DNA of 64,000 bases from Nitrosomonas sp. (GTDB lineage: Bacteria; Pseudomonadota; Gammaproteobacteria; Burkholderiales; Nitrosomonadaceae). The stretch lies in assembly GCA_021604405.1 (NCBI GenBank), contig BQJA01000003.1, forward strand, positions 31,654 through 95,653. Reading direction: 5' to 3'. Made by a program: the position numbers and the translations under genes. Of the stretch, positions 9,963 through 21,739 are shown one piece after another. The notes under the pieces were generated by a model that saw only the letters and a list, made by a program, of their open reading frames with translations, was not told the origin of the DNA and did no database searches. Numbering within the stretch: position 1 is the first letter of the stretch; each line of letters opens with the position of its first letter.

Positions 9963-11276
9963 ATGTGCTTATTACAATGGACCGAAGAAAAGTCATCAGT
10001 CATCAACATGTTCAGCGACCTCAGTCAATCACCACTCAAAAAGAATTTACAACGTTTATTTCTACTTAGAAATATTGCGATCGGCGCGCTCTGCCTGGCG
10101 CTTACATTGGTATACTGGACTATTGACATCGTTCTACCATGGCAGAAATTAATAATAGCCGTTGCCGTTCTTGTTACATTGAATTTCTTAACATGCATAC
10201 GTTTGCGCCGTAATTGGCCGGTTTCAAATATTGAATTCTTTGCTCAATTGTTGATCGATGTATTTGGACTCAGTGCGTTGCTTTACTTCAGTGGCGGTTC
10301 AACCAACCCATTTGTTTCGCTTTATCTTCTACCCTTAACAATCGCTGCCGCCGCGCTACCGTGGATTTATACCTGGGTAATGGCAGCTATAACAGTCGGC
10401 TGCTATTCACTGCTGCTCTTTAATTATGTCCCGCTTCCGCACGATCATGACCGGCACCTTGCGGAATTCAATTTGCATGTCATTGGTATGTGGCTGGCAT
10501 TTGTACTTAGCACTGTGATAATCGCGTGGTTTGTAGTTAAAATGGGCATATCGATCCGCGATCGCGACAAAGATCTTGCGCAAGTCCGTGAACAGGCACT
10601 ACGTAATGAACAAATTATCGCACTCGGCACCCTGGCAGCTGGAGCAGCACATGAACTGGGGACTCCATTGTCAACCATGGCCGTTATTACGGGAGAACTG
10701 CAGCAGGAATATCCCGATAACCGCGAATTTCAAAACAATATTCACATTTTGCGCGATCAAATAACACAATGCAAGCAGATGCTGACACAACTACTGGCCA
10801 ACGCGGGACAAACCCGGTCAGAAGACGGCAGTAGTCAACCTGTTGACCGTTTTATGCAGCAAGTACTGGATAAATGGCAATTGATTCGTCCGTCAGTTAA
10901 ATTTTCATATCAATATGAAGGGGCAAAGCCTGCACCACAAATTCTAAATACCCAGATACTAAGTCAATCTATCATAAATCTACTTAACAATGCGGCCGAT
11001 GCATCTTCAAAGCAAGTCGATATAAAAAGCAGTTGGGATAATCAGGCATTACGTGTGGAAATTATTGATGACGGCGAAGGATTAACAGATGAAGTTGCAC
11101 AGCGTGCGGGCGAAGCATTTTTTACCAGCAAAGCGCCAGGACAAGGGTTCGGGATTGGATTATTTTTAGCAAACGCCAACATCGAACGTTTCGGTGGCAG
11201 TGTTCAGTTATTTAATCAAGCGCAAGGTGGCGCTTGCACTCATGTCACGCTTCCATTAATAGAAGTATCACCATGA
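9963..11276 (+). CDS. regB: RegB/PrrB-type redox sensor histidine kinase (start may be at 10008)
   Basis: Quinone-site motif SGGSTNPF (GGxxNPF), H-box AAHELGTPLSTMAV, ITQCKQML with conserved-type Cys, G-box GFGIGLFLA. Confidence 0.9.
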   Translation: MCLLQWTEEKSSVINMFSDLSQSPLKKNLQRLFLLRNIAIGALCLALTLVYWTIDIVLPWQKLIIAVAVLVTLNFLTCIRLRRNWPVSNIEFFAQLLIDVFGLSALLYFSGGSTNPFVSLYLLPLTIAAAALPWIYTWVMAAITVGCYSLLLFNYVPLPHDHDRHLAEFNLHVIGMWLAFVLSTVIIAWFVVKMGISIRDRDKDLAQVREQALRNEQIIALGTLAAGAAHELGTPLSTMAVITGELQQEYPDNREFQNNIHILRDQITQCKQMLTQLLANAGQTRSEDGSSQPVDRFMQQVLDKWQLIRPSVKFSYQYEGAKPAPQILNTQILSQSIINLLNNAADASSKQVDIKSSWDNQALRVEIIDDGEGLTDEVAQRAGEAFFTSKAPGQGFGIGLFLANANIERFGGSVQLFNQAQGGACTHVTLPLIEVSP

Positions 11277-11827
11277 CCGAATTGTTATTAAATGAACCCT
11301 CTGAAGAGCCAAGCCTATTGATTGTCGACGATGACATAACTTTTTGCGATGTGCTTGCAAAAGCAATGACAAAACGAGGCTTTAACGTTAATTGCGCACA
11401 TACCATTGATGATGCCCTGGAAAATGTAGAAGCCATAACACCCGAATTTGCAATTATTGACTTAAAGTTAAACAACGAGTCAGGACTGACGCTGGTCGAA
11501 AAACTAAAAGCACTCGACCCCGGCACCCGGATTGTCATGTTGACCGGTTACGCCAGCATTGCCACAGCCGTCGAGGCAATTAAGCTCGGCGCAACGCATT
11601 ATTTGGCAAAACCCGTTGATGCCGATGAAATCATGAAAGCTTTTGAACGTACCACGGGAGACTCAGATGTGCAAATCAGTACAAATCCCTTGTCTGTTGG
11701 CCGGCTGGAGTGGGAATATATTCACCGGATATTAACAGAGAATAACAACAATATTTCCGTTACAGCCAGAATACTGAATATGCACCGCCGCACATTGCAA
11801 CGTAAACTAGCCAAGAAGCCACGTTAA
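11273..11827 (+). CDS. regA: RegA/PrrA/ActR-type response regulator
   Basis: Receiver domain (IVDDDITFCDVLA, FAIIDLKL, TGYASIATAVEA, AKPVDADE) plus HTH ending NMHRRTLQRKLAKKPR. ATGA overlap with the kinase. Confidence 0.9.
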   Translation: MTELLLNEPSEEPSLLIVDDDITFCDVLAKAMTKRGFNVNCAHTIDDALENVEAITPEFAIIDLKLNNESGLTLVEKLKALDPGTRIVMLTGYASIATAVEAIKLGATHYLAKPVDADEIMKAFERTTGDSDVQISTNPLSVGRLEWEYIHRILTENNNNISVTARILNMHRRTLQRKLAKKPR

Positions 11828-11829
11828 TA

Positions 11830-12915
11830 TCATGAAAATCTGGCGACAACTCGAATGTCTTTTCCAATCATCCGCAAATCCTGGATTTCGAGTGAAGACT
11901 TTTGATCAAGACTGGTTAGTTCTGGCAAGTCAATAATATTCAACGCCATTTTACCAAGCAAATGCGGTGCGAGATAAATCACCAGTTCATCAATCAACCC
12001 AGCTCTCACAAGCGCGCCATTCAGTTTATTACCTGCTTCGACCAATAATTCATTGATACCGAAATCCGTGAGTTTATGCATCATTTTCACGAGATCGACT
12101 TTACCATGATCATCGGCCATGCCAATTACATGCGCACCTTTCTTTCGCAATACATCGGCTCTCTTTGCATGCTCATCAGTAGTGAAAATCAAAACATTTT
12201 TTCCAAATAACAACTTGGCATCAACCGGCGTCTCCAGATGACCATCCACCACGACTTTTAACGGTTGCCTGGATGTTCTAATTTCTCGTACTGAAAGCTG
12301 CGGATCATCCGCTTTAACCGTACCAATCCCTGTAAGAATTGCACAAGAACGGGCACGCCAGCGATGACCGTCTTGCCGTGCAGCTATACCGGTTATCCAT
12401 TGGCTGAGACCGTTATTGAGGGCTGTCTTCCCATCAAGACTTGCTGCGATTTTTGAACGCACCCAAGGCCGCTTATTCAGCATCCTGCTCACGAATCCAA
12501 TATTGAGCCTCTGCGCTTCTGCTCCCAACAAACCGGCTTGCACTTCAATTCCTGACTGTCTCAGAAATTCCTCTCCCTTGCCGGACACCAGGGGGTTTGG
12601 GTCTTTCATCGCCATGACAATCTTGGCAATACCCGCATGCTTCAGCGCTTCAACACAGGGCGGCGTACGTCCGTAGTGACTACATGGTTCTAGCGTCACA
12701 TAAATGGTTGCGCCACGTGCGTTTAACCCTGCAGCTTTAAGTGCATAAATTTCCGCGTGCGGCCGTCCCGCACGTTCATGCCAGCCGCTGCCAACAATAC
12801 GCCCTTCTTGCACAACCACGCAGCCAACCCGCGGGTTGGGATTTGTGCTGTACATCCCCCGTTCGGCAAGCCGCAACGCCTGAGCCATAAACGCATGATC
12901 TGCTGAAGAAAACAT
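11830..12915 (-). CDS. ribD: Bifunctional diaminohydroxyphosphoribosylaminopyrimidine deaminase/reductase
   Basis: HAEIYALKAAG, TLEPCSHYGRTPPC, KIAASLDGKTAL. Confidence 0.96.
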   Translation of the reverse strand: MFSSADHAFMAQALRLAERGMYSTNPNPRVGCVVVQEGRIVGSGWHERAGRPHAEIYALKAAGLNARGATIYVTLEPCSHYGRTPPCVEALKHAGIAKIVMAMKDPNPLVSGKGEEFLRQSGIEVQAGLLGAEAQRLNIGFVSRMLNKRPWVRSKIAASLDGKTALNNGLSQWITGIAARQDGHRWRARSCAILTGIGTVKADDPQLSVREIRTSRQPLKVVVDGHLETPVDAKLLFGKNVLIFTTDEHAKRADVLRKKGAHVIGMADDHGKVDLVKMMHKLTDFGINELLVEAGNKLNGALVRAGLIDELVIYLAPHLLGKMALNIIDLPELTSLDQKSSLEIQDLRMIGKDIRVVARFS

Positions 12916-13073
12916 AATGATGCCTGCTATACTTATCCGGCTTATTTCGGTAAAGATCTATACAAGACGAAGATAAATTGTTCTACACACCAATTTTACG
13001 AGCGCTGAATAATAAAACATCCGGGATGGCGACCAGTAACACCCGACAGGCAATTTTTGTTAATTACACAGAT

Positions 13074-13556
13074 TCATTCACGGAATTTGTGTTGGTTCTT
13101 TTGCTGCGGCTTTTGCACTTCCTTGATCGCATCTCGAAAATCATCAACATCCTGAAAGCTTTTATAAACAGAAGCAAAGCGAATATAGGCCACCTGATCC
13201 AGTTTATACAGCGCCTGCATCACCATCTCACCAATAAAACGGGAAGGCACTTCGCGCTCACCCAGACTTAAAAGCCTTTGTATAATACTATCGATCGCCG
13301 CATCGACTTTTTCAGTTGGAACCGGTCTCTTATGGAGTGCACGCACAAAACCGGTTAACAATTTCTCGCGATCAAATTCGGCACGATTACCATCTTGTTT
13401 AACCACTTGCGGCAACCGCAGTTCAACCGTTTCATAGGTCGTAAAACGCTTATCACAATTAAGGCAACGGCGGCGGCGGCGGACTCGGTCACCCTCTTCG
13501 CTAACACGCGTCTCAATGACACTCGTCTCATCAGCATTACAAAAAGGACATTTCAT
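13074..13556 (-). CDS. nrdR: Transcriptional repressor NrdR
   Basis: [17 protein letters not shown]...[17 protein letters not shown] zinc ribbon plus ATP-cone. Confidence 0.97.
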   Translation of the reverse strand: MKCPFCNADETSVIETRVSEEGDRVRRRRRCLNCDKRFTTYETVELRLPQVVKQDGNRAEFDREKLLTGFVRALHKRPVPTEKVDAAIDSIIQRLLSLGEREVPSRFIGEMVMQALYKLDQVAYIRFASVYKSFQDVDDFRDAIKEVQKPQQKNQHKFRE

Positions 13557-13591
13557 AATGCTTTATATCAAAGACAAACGCTGACACCAAA

Positions 13592-14842
13592 TTAGTCGCC
13601 ATAAACAGGGAATTTTGCACATAGCGCCTTCGTTTCTTCCGCCACGCGCGATAATACCGCGGGATCTGTTGGGGATTCCAACACATCAGCAATTAAGTCC
13701 GCTAAATTCTCTGATTCAATCTCCTTGAAGCCCCGTGTCGTGATTGCAGGAGAGCCAACACGTATGCCGCTCGTAACAAATGGTTTTTGCGGATCATTCG
13801 GAATAGCATTCTTATTCACCGTAATATGCGCCAGTTCTAGTGATTCTTCAGCCTGCTTACCGGTAAGATTCATCGCACGAAGATCAACTAAAAACATGTG
13901 ACAATCTGTATGGCCGGACACTATTCGCAACCCCCGTTTTTTTAGCACCTTTGCCATTACCCTGGCATTCTCTATAACCTGCTCTTGATAATCTTTGAAT
14001 TCTTTACTGGCAGCTTCCTTAAAAGCAACCGCCTTGGCAGCGATTACATGCATTAGCGGTCCGCCCTGAGTTTGCGGGAAAATTGCAGAATTAAGTGATT
14101 TTTCAAATTCTGGTTTAGCCATAATAATGCCCCCGCGTGGACCACGTAATGTTTTATGGGTTGTGCTCGTCACAAAATCAGCAATACCGACTGGATTTGG
14201 ATAAAAGCCCGCTGCTACCAATCCAGCATAATGTGCCATGTCAACAAATAAATATGCGTCCACTGAATCGGCAATCTTGCGAAAACGTTTCCAGTCGATT
14301 ATCCGTGCATATGAAGAAGCACCGGCAACAATCATTTTTGGTTTATGTTCAGCTGCTAACCGTTCCACCTCATCATAATCCAGCTCTTCTGTCTCAGGAT
14401 GAAGTCCGTAAGCGACTGAATGGAATATTTTTCCACTCAGATTAACCGACGAACCATGCGTTAAATGACCACCGTGCGCCAGAGACATACCAAGAAGCGT
14501 ATCTCCCGGTTTTAGGGCAGACAGATAAACCGCTGCGTTTGCTTGCGAACCCGAATGTGGCTGAACATTCACATATTCAGCATTAAACAGCGATTTTAAG
14601 CGATCGATTGCCAGCTGTTCAACGATATCGACATGCTTACAACCGCCATAATAGCGTTTGTTGGGATAACCCTCTGCATACTTGTTGGTCAAGAGCGATC
14701 CTTGCGCTTGCATGACCGCCGGACTGGCATAATTTTCTGACGCGATTAATTCAATATGATCCTCTTGGCGTTGCATTTCGCCTTTGATCGCCTGCCACAG
14801 GTCAGGGTCAACTTTTGCTATCGTTTGCTTCTGGGAATACAT
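13592..14842 (-). CDS. glyA: Serine hydroxymethyltransferase
   Basis: [37 protein letters not shown]-like [15 protein letters not shown]. Confidence 0.98.
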   Translation of the reverse strand: MYSQKQTIAKVDPDLWQAIKGEMQRQEDHIELIASENYASPAVMQAQGSLLTNKYAEGYPNKRYYGGCKHVDIVEQLAIDRLKSLFNAEYVNVQPHSGSQANAAVYLSALKPGDTLLGMSLAHGGHLTHGSSVNLSGKIFHSVAYGLHPETEELDYDEVERLAAEHKPKMIVAGASSYARIIDWKRFRKIADSVDAYLFVDMAHYAGLVAAGFYPNPVGIADFVTSTTHKTLRGPRGGIIMAKPEFEKSLNSAIFPQTQGGPLMHVIAAKAVAFKEAASKEFKDYQEQVIENARVMAKVLKKRGLRIVSGHTDCHMFLVDLRAMNLTGKQAEESLELAHITVNKNAIPNDPQKPFVTSGIRVGSPAITTRGFKEIESENLADLIADVLESPTDPAVLSRVAEETKALCAKFPVYGD

Positions 14843-14962
14843 GGTTATATCAGTCCTTTTAATTTTTGGATGCTGAGAAATTAGTTATATTACCATTTTC
14901 GGAAGAAATGAAGCGATACATCTGAACGTACTGTTAGGTAATAAAATTTGAGAAATGAAAAA

Positions 14963-16036
14963 TTAACGTAACTGCAAATATTCCTGATCAGTAATCGCGG
15001 ACCATTCCTTTACCAGACCAAGAAATTTTTGTTGACTGCCAATTACTTTTTTTGCAAACGGTGATTTAGCCGCGACTTGGTCCAACAGCTCACTATTGGC
15101 TTTTTTAAATGCATTTAATACATCAGGCGGAAATGTGCGGATATTGATATTACGCTGATACTTCATCTCCGCCCAGACCGTCGCATTCCGAAAAAAAGAC
15201 TCTGACAGGATGTCAAACGAAACTTCTTTAGCAGAAGTTGCAATAATTGCTTGCAGATCTTCCGGCAAGGAATCAAATTTATCTTTATTAACAAAAACGT
15301 GCAATTCCGCACCGGGTTCATGCCAGCCCGTATAATAGTAAGGTGCAATTTTCTGGAAACCCATCTTCTCGTCATTGGCTGGACCGGCCCATTCCACTGC
15401 ATCAATCGTCCCGCGTTCTAATGCTGTATACAGCTCACCAGGCGGGATGCTGACCGGCTTCATACCAACCTTTTCCACCACTTCACCCGCATGACCCGGA
15501 ATACGCATCTTCAACCCCTTTAGATCATTCAGCGAATTAATTTCCTTCCTGAACCACCCGCCCATTTGTATATGGGTATTACCAGCAGGAAACGCAACAA
15601 TATTATGCCGACTATAGACTTTATGCAGCAAAGCCAAGCCGCCGCCATAGTAGTACCATGCATTCATTTCGGTGGGGGTCATACCAAATGGCGTAGTGGT
15701 AAAAAAAGTAGTCGCTGGATCTTTGCCTTTGTAATAATAAGAAGCCGTATGACCCATTTCATATGCGCCTGACCGAACCATGTCAAAAACACCTAACGGC
15801 GCTTTGTGCCTGCCAGGCGCATCGACAATAATACGCATACGCCCCCCCGTCATTTTTTCAACATTGCTAGCAAAACGGGCTGCTGCATTATGCAGCATCG
15901 GCGTTCCTTCCGGCCAGGACATAGCTAATCGCCATTTATAGACAGCTTGAGCAGATACTGCGGTGACAGCCAATGAAGATATAAGTATCGCAACAATAGC
16001 ATGAACAACCAAATGCGCCATTTTCAAGATTGCCAT
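14963..16036 (-). CDS. TRAP transporter substrate-binding protein, DctP family
   Basis: MSWPEGTPMLHNAAARFASNVEKMTGGRMRI, LKGLKMRIPG, DAVEWAGPANDEKMGF; signal peptide. Confidence 0.9.
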   Translation of the reverse strand: MAILKMAHLVVHAIVAILISSLAVTAVSAQAVYKWRLAMSWPEGTPMLHNAAARFASNVEKMTGGRMRIIVDAPGRHKAPLGVFDMVRSGAYEMGHTASYYYKGKDPATTFFTTTPFGMTPTEMNAWYYYGGGLALLHKVYSRHNIVAFPAGNTHIQMGGWFRKEINSLNDLKGLKMRIPGHAGEVVEKVGMKPVSIPPGELYTALERGTIDAVEWAGPANDEKMGFQKIAPYYYTGWHEPGAELHVFVNKDKFDSLPEDLQAIIATSAKEVSFDILSESFFRNATVWAEMKYQRNINIRTFPPDVLNAFKKANSELLDQVAAKSPFAKKVIGSQQKFLGLVKEWSAITDQEYLQLR

Positions 16037-16176
16037 TATTTGCCACCAAGCAAGAAAATTTTCACAATTTATAACTAAAAAAATGACATCACTGACGCGC
16101 GGTCAAACCATCGTTTCAATACTGATCCGTACCGATAACCAACCCATAAAAATAAGGAAAAATCTACCGTCAGTTG

Positions 16177-18432
16177 CTAAACAACCGCTTCTTCATCCTC
16201 AAACTGGAGTATTACTTTATCTTCTGAATCTATATCCACCATCACTTTTCCGCCATTAGCAAGCCGGCCAAACAACAATTCATCAGCCAGCGCACTGCGG
16301 ATTGTATCCTGGATAAGACGTGCCATTGGACGCGCGCCCATCAGAGGATCAAAACCATTCTTTGCAAGAAATATCCGCAAACGATCGGTAAACATTGCTT
16401 CCACTTTCTTCTCCTGCAATTGTGCTTCAAGCTGAAGTAGAAATTTATCAGCAACGCGCAATATAACGTCTTGGTCCAATGACGAGAAAGAAATCAGCGC
16501 ATCCAGTCGATTACGAAATTCGGGCGAAAATATTCGTTTGATATCAGCCATTTCATCTCCCGCCTGCGATGGTTTGGTAAAGCCAATCGAGGTTTTGGTG
16601 AGCGATTCAGCGCCAGCATTTGTTGTCATTATAATAATGACATTGCGAAAATCTGCTTTACGACCGTTATTATCTGTCAGCGTACCGTAATCCATTATCT
16701 GCAATAGAATATTAAAAATATCAGTGTGTGCTTTCTCAATTTCATCCAACAGCAAGACAGAATACGGATGTTTAATTATCAATTCCGTTAGCAAACCACC
16801 TTGATCAAAACCAACATAGCCTGGCGGTGCCCCAATCAAGCGTGAGACCGCGTGACGCTCCATATATTCAGACATATCAAAGCGATGCAACTGAACACCA
16901 AGTGCATAAGCCAATTGTCTTGCAACTTCAGTCTTACCGACGCCCGTTGGACCCGAGAAAAGAAAGGAGCCAACCGGTTTCTGCGGATTACCCAGACCAC
17001 TTCTGGCCATCTTGATAGCCGCCGAGAGTGCATCGATGGCTGGATCCTGGCCAAATACAATCGCCTTTAAGTCGCGACCAAGCATTTTCAGCTTGTTGCG
17101 GTCATTACTGGAAATATTTTGCGGTGGAATACGCGCAATTTTAGCGACAATATTTTCGATTTCATGCTTGCCAATAATTTTACGTTGTTTTGATTTCGGC
17201 AATATGCGCTGAGCAGCACCTGCTTCATCAATGACATCGATCGCTTTATCCGGCAAATGCCTGTCATTGATATATCTTGCAGATAGCTCTGCCGCAGCAG
17301 TCAGTGCGACTGCTGTGTATTTAACCTTATGATGCATTTCGTAGCGGGATTTTAGGCCGCGCAAAATTGCCACCGTTTCATCAACGCTTGGTTCAGGCAC
17401 ATCAATTTTTTGAAAACGACGTGATAACGCATGATCTTTCTCAAATATTCCGCGATATTCACTGTAAGTCGTTGCTCCAATGCATTTTAGCTGTCCGGTG
17501 CTCAATACGGGCTTAAGTAAATTGGAAGCATCTAATGTGCCACCAGAAGCCGCACCCGCACCTATCAGGGTGTGTATCTCATCAATAAAAAGGATCGTAT
17601 CCGGATTATCGATCAATTGCTTCAGCACTGATTTTAATCGCTGTTCAAAATCACCACGATACTTGGTACCCGCCAACAGTGCGCCCATATCAAGTGCATA
17701 AACTTGATAATTCAGAAGCACTGCCGGTACGTCACCCTCAACAATCTGCCTTGCCAGGCCCTCTGCGATAGCTGTTTTACCGACCCCGGCTTCGCCTACC
17801 AGCAACGGATTATTTTTGCGTCGGCGGCATAATGTCTGTATCACACGTTCGAGTTCTTTATGTCGTCCTACCAATGGGTCTATTTTATTAGTCAACGCCT
17901 GAACATTAAGATTTACCGTATAACTTTCCAGAACGCCCCCTACACTTTGCTCTTGCTCCCCCTCATTTTCATTGCTGATCTTAGCATCTGCGCTCTGCGG
18001 CAATTTTGTAATATTATGCGAGAGATAATTGACCACATCCAGCCGGGTCAAGCCTTTCTTCTGCAAGAAATAAACCGCGTGAGAATCTTTTTCGCCAAAT
18101 ATTGCCACAAGCACATTCGCACCTGTAACTTCCTTTTTGCCAGATGATTGAACATGCAATATCGCCCGTTGTATAACTCGCTGAAAGCCTAATGTAGGCT
18201 GCGTTTCGACTTCTCCGTCACCACTGACAGTCGGGGTATGGCGCGCGACATGATCTAACAATAAAGATCGCAAATCTTCTACATTAACTGAACAAGCAGT
18301 TAATACTTCGGCAGCACTCGCATTATCGAGCATTGCTAATAACAAATGTTCAACTGTAATGAACTCATGACGTTTTTGCCGTGACTCAACAAACGCCATA
18401 TGTAAACTTATTTCCAAATCATGAGCAATCAT
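16177..18432 (-). CDS. clpA: ATP-dependent Clp protease ATP-binding subunit ClpA
   Basis: Two Walker A motifs ([30 protein letters not shown]), Clp_N domain, clpS immediately upstream. Confidence 0.97.
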   Translation of the reverse strand: MIAHDLEISLHMAFVESRQKRHEFITVEHLLLAMLDNASAAEVLTACSVNVEDLRSLLLDHVARHTPTVSGDGEVETQPTLGFQRVIQRAILHVQSSGKKEVTGANVLVAIFGEKDSHAVYFLQKKGLTRLDVVNYLSHNITKLPQSADAKISNENEGEQEQSVGGVLESYTVNLNVQALTNKIDPLVGRHKELERVIQTLCRRRKNNPLLVGEAGVGKTAIAEGLARQIVEGDVPAVLLNYQVYALDMGALLAGTKYRGDFEQRLKSVLKQLIDNPDTILFIDEIHTLIGAGAASGGTLDASNLLKPVLSTGQLKCIGATTYSEYRGIFEKDHALSRRFQKIDVPEPSVDETVAILRGLKSRYEMHHKVKYTAVALTAAAELSARYINDRHLPDKAIDVIDEAGAAQRILPKSKQRKIIGKHEIENIVAKIARIPPQNISSNDRNKLKMLGRDLKAIVFGQDPAIDALSAAIKMARSGLGNPQKPVGSFLFSGPTGVGKTEVARQLAYALGVQLHRFDMSEYMERHAVSRLIGAPPGYVGFDQGGLLTELIIKHPYSVLLLDEIEKAHTDIFNILLQIMDYGTLTDNNGRKADFRNVIIIMTTNAGAESLTKTSIGFTKPSQAGDEMADIKRIFSPEFRNRLDALISFSSLDQDVILRVADKFLLQLEAQLQEKKVEAMFTDRLRIFLAKNGFDPLMGARPMARLIQDTIRSALADELLFGRLANGGKVMVDIDSEDKVILQFEDEEAVV

Positions 18433-18433
18433 C

Positions 18434-18748
18434 TCAGTTTTTCTCCTCTTCCATTACACACTTTAGCGGGTGCTGGTGCTCTCTCGCATATTTAAGCACC
18501 TGTTCAACCTTGGTCATTGCAATATCGCACGGATAAACGCCACATACTCCAGATCCTTCTGTATGAACCTTCAGCATAATTTGTGTCGCCTGTTCCTGAT
18601 TCATGGAAAAGAAAATCTGTAGCACATCGACAACAAATTCCATTGGGGTGAAGTCATCGTTTAACAACAGAATTTTATACATGGGGGGTGGTTTGAGTCC
18701 ACTCTTTTTCTTCTCCTGAATAACTTCTTCACGATCGCCTACTGCCAT
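18434..18748 (-). CDS. clpS: Clp protease adaptor ClpS
   Basis: [49 protein letters not shown]. Confidence 0.97.
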   Translation of the reverse strand: MAVGDREEVIQEKKKSGLKPPPMYKILLLNDDFTPMEFVVDVLQIFFSMNQEQATQIMLKVHTEGSGVCGVYPCDIAMTKVEQVLKYAREHQHPLKCVMEEEKN

Positions 18749-18891
18749 AATTTCACGCCCTGCCTCATGACAAATTTAATTTAAATACAAAATGTATCAT
18801 TATACCTATTTGACGATTACGACAAATTTTTCAAGTATCTTAAAAAAATCTTGTGACTTAACACAATAATAATTTTGTATCCGCTTGACTT

Positions 18892-18920
18892 TAACTCAAA
18901 ATTTCAGTAAAAAGTAGTAG
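18892..18920 (+). promoter_or_regulatory. Putative sigma70 promoter of the cold-shock gene (TTGACT-N17-TAAAAA)
   Basis: cTTGACTttaactcaaaatttcagTAAAAAg about 105-130 nt upstream of ATG 19025, implying a long 5'UTR. Confidence 0.45.
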
Positions 18921-19024
18921 GCGTTTGGCTTCAAGTTTTCTGCAGTATTGGTTTAAGCCTTTTGCGGTCTTGATAATCAAATAGTATTAGGGTTTCCGGC
19001 CCAGTTTTTTTATAGGAAGTAATA

Positions 19025-19228
19025 ATGGCAACAGGTACAGTAAAATGGTTCAATGATTCAAAAGGATTTGGTTTTATTACCCCTGATGATGGCAGCGAGG
19101 ATTTGTTTGCGCACTTTTCAGCAATCAACATGTCTGGATTCAAAACACTTAAGGAAGGTCAGAAAGTCAGCTTTGATGTCACCCAGGGTCCAAAAGGGAA
19201 ACAAGCCTCAAACATTCAATCTTCCTAA
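19025..19228 (+). CDS. Cold-shock protein (CspA family)
   Basis: [34 protein letters not shown]. Confidence 0.97.
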   Translation: MATGTVKWFNDSKGFGFITPDDGSEDLFAHFSAINMSGFKTLKEGQKVSFDVTQGPKGKQASNIQSS

Positions 19229-19295
19229 CTAAAAATCATAAGCCGGAGCAGCCTGATAATCGCAATTGGGCTGCTTGCTAAAATAAGATTGTAGT

Positions 19296-19333
19296 AATTT
19301 ATCCCTTGCTGGGGCGCCAGCAAGGGATAAATT
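19296..19333. terminator. Large perfect hairpin (17-bp stem, GGCG loop) between convergent csp and icd; probable bidirectional terminator
   Basis: AATTTATCCCTTGCTGG-GGCG-CCAGCAAGGGATAAATT. Confidence 0.7.
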
Positions 19334-19375
19334 GCGCCTCGATTAAAAAAGGCTGCACCCCACTGCCAGCCTCTC

Positions 19376-20626
19376 TTATTTCATATGCTCAACCAGCGCC
19401 TGACCGAATGTTGAGCATGAGACCTTTTTCGCGTCAACCATTAACCGCGCCAAATCATACGTTACAATTTTATCTTGAATCGTCCGCTCCATTGCACTGA
19501 TAATCATATCAGCTGCTTCAGTCCAACCCATATGCCGCAACATCATTTCCGCCGACAATATAATTGAACCTGGATTGACCTGGTCTTTACCTGCATATTT
19601 AGGCGCTGTTCCATGTGTTGCCTCAAATATAGCAACTGAATCGCTCAGATTAGCACCCGGCGCAATTCCAATACCACCAACTTGAGCGGCCAGCGCATCA
19701 GAAATATAGTCGCCATTTAAGTTTAATGTCGTCACCACATCATACTCCTCGGGTCGTAACAAAATCTGCTGCAGAAATGCATCAGCAATCACATCCTTGA
19801 CGATGATATCACCATGATCCGCTGAAACTTTCATCCACGGCCCACCATCGAGCAATTCGGCACCAAATTCTTGTTCCGCCAAAGCATATCCCCAGCTCTT
19901 GAATGCACCTTCGGTGAATTTCATAATGTTACCTTTATGCACCAAAGTAACAGAATCGCGCTTATTATCAATTGCATATTGAATCGCCTTGCGCACAAAT
20001 CTTTCAGTACCCTCTCTAGATACCGGCTTAACGCCAATTCCGGAAGTCGACGGAAAACGTATATTGGTAACACCCATATCCTTTATTAAGAAATCGATTA
20101 CTTTTTTCGCTGATTCTGACTCTGCCTCCCATTCAATACCTGCATAAATATCTTCCGAATTCTCTCGAAAAATCACCATATCGGTCTTTTCAGGATTTTT
20201 CAGTGGACTTGGCACCCCTTTAAAGTAGCGAACGGGGCGTAAGCAAACATATAGATCCAGTTGTTGACGAAGCGTCACGTTGATGGAACGAATTCCACCA
20301 CCGACAGGTGTCGTTAACGGGCCCTTAATCGAAATCACAAATTCTTTTGCTGCTTGCAGCGTTTCTTCTGGCAACCATACATCACTGCCATAAACACGAG
20401 TAGATTTCTCTCCAGCGAAAATTTCCATCCAGGAAATTTTACGTTGACTACCATAAACTTTTTCCACAGCAGAATCGACCACTTTCTGCATCACCGGCGT
20501 AATATCAACACCTATTCCGTCACCTTCAATAAATGGAATAATTGGATTATCTGGCACAATGAAAGAATAATCATTATTAACACTAATTTTTTCACCGTTA
20601 GCTGGTACTTTAATATGCTGATACAT
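19376..20626 (-). CDS. icd: NADP-dependent isocitrate dehydrogenase (start at MYQHIKVP)
   Basis: [70 protein letters not shown]. Confidence 0.96.
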   Translation of the reverse strand: MYQHIKVPANGEKISVNNDYSFIVPDNPIIPFIEGDGIGVDITPVMQKVVDSAVEKVYGSQRKISWMEIFAGEKSTRVYGSDVWLPEETLQAAKEFVISIKGPLTTPVGGGIRSINVTLRQQLDLYVCLRPVRYFKGVPSPLKNPEKTDMVIFRENSEDIYAGIEWEAESESAKKVIDFLIKDMGVTNIRFPSTSGIGVKPVSREGTERFVRKAIQYAIDNKRDSVTLVHKGNIMKFTEGAFKSWGYALAEQEFGAELLDGGPWMKVSADHGDIIVKDVIADAFLQQILLRPEEYDVVTTLNLNGDYISDALAAQVGGIGIAPGANLSDSVAIFEATHGTAPKYAGKDQVNPGSIILSAEMMLRHMGWTEAADMIISAMERTIQDKIVTYDLARLMVDAKKVSCSTFGQALVEHMK

Positions 20627-20774
20627 AGCATCTCCGAATAAACGATATAGACGGCATGCCAATACCATCAATATCTTAGATTACAATTGCAGCAAATCGG
20701 CAATTTATTAAAAAAGACGAAAAATATAACGATTAAATAATCGCTCCTATTAAAACTGCCTCAATAAATAAATG

Positions 20775-21266
20775 CTATTCTGCACTTACTCTTAATATCA
20801 TCTTGTCATTTGATTGAATTACGTCAATTCTACGTAAAAAATTCTGGCCAAGTAACGCCATTCTGCCATGCATACCAACGCTGACACTCAAGCCATTAAC
20901 CGCGATACCGCCCGCTTCTACTTTTTGCCCTGAAATAATTTCACCCGTAACCACACCGCCTGCGGTTGAAAAATTAGCGGGCGCGCCCCTTGGCAAGTTC
21001 GCCATTCTTGCCAATTCTTTGCTGACCGAAACAATACTTGCACCTGTATCAACCATAAAATCAACCGGATAACCATTAATAGCACCGCGCACATAATAGT
21101 GCCCGTCCGGGGACCTTGGTATCACAACTTTACCCCGCCCCATCCCTATTGTGGCAACGGCAATCGTCGGATCTTGTCGAGTCTCGAAATAAAGGAAGAA
21201 TGCGCTAAAAATAGCTATCCAGATCACAAGCACGGAAATGAGATTCTTGGTGATTCGACTACTCAT
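20775..21266 (-). CDS. Retropepsin-like (clan AA) membrane-anchored aspartic protease
   Basis: N-terminal TM; GYPVDFMVDTGASIVSVS (DTGA motif), MALLGQNFLRRIDV. Confidence 0.82.
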   Translation of the reverse strand: MSSRITKNLISVLVIWIAIFSAFFLYFETRQDPTIAVATIGMGRGKVVIPRSPDGHYYVRGAINGYPVDFMVDTGASIVSVSKELARMANLPRGAPANFSTAGGVVTGEIISGQKVEAGGIAVNGLSVSVGMHGRMALLGQNFLRRIDVIQSNDKMILRVSAE

Positions 21267-21739
21267 TAAAAAAATCTCAGCCTCGACCACTACCGTCAAC
21301 CAGGCAACCAATCCCAGCTAAATTATCATGCACACGGATTTTGCAACGCCATCTCATTCCCGTTATATCACTATCTTTATAAATTGAATTCAAAAAAAAA
21401 GCGCATTAAGACATATAACAAATATTTTTTCGCGCACGCTAGTGTATTCTGGTTTCGAACCTGTCACAGCGAATTTTTGAATCAGCACGAAATGATTTTA
21501 TTTGATCAAAAATCCAGCTGTGTTAAATTTTGCTGATGGTTTGGCTACAACAAATCCGAATAATATTATTATCAAATCCAGGCTATGTCTATCCAGCGCC
21601 TTGGCGTTTCCCCATAATTGTACAAAATATGCTCAATCCCAGGCACAAACTACCGTTTTTTTAACTCTATAGCCAAACAACTATTAGTCTACTTTGCCAT
21701 AAGATAAGCGCCACACTAAATAATTTCCTTTTTAATACT

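Noticed and set aside
18931-19143. 70-aa minus ORF antisense to the cold-shock gene
   Set aside because: Overlaps a clear csp gene and its leader; no support.
21450-21475. T-loop-like GGTTTCGAACCT suggesting a tRNA
   Set aside because: No acceptor, D or anticodon stems could be built around it.
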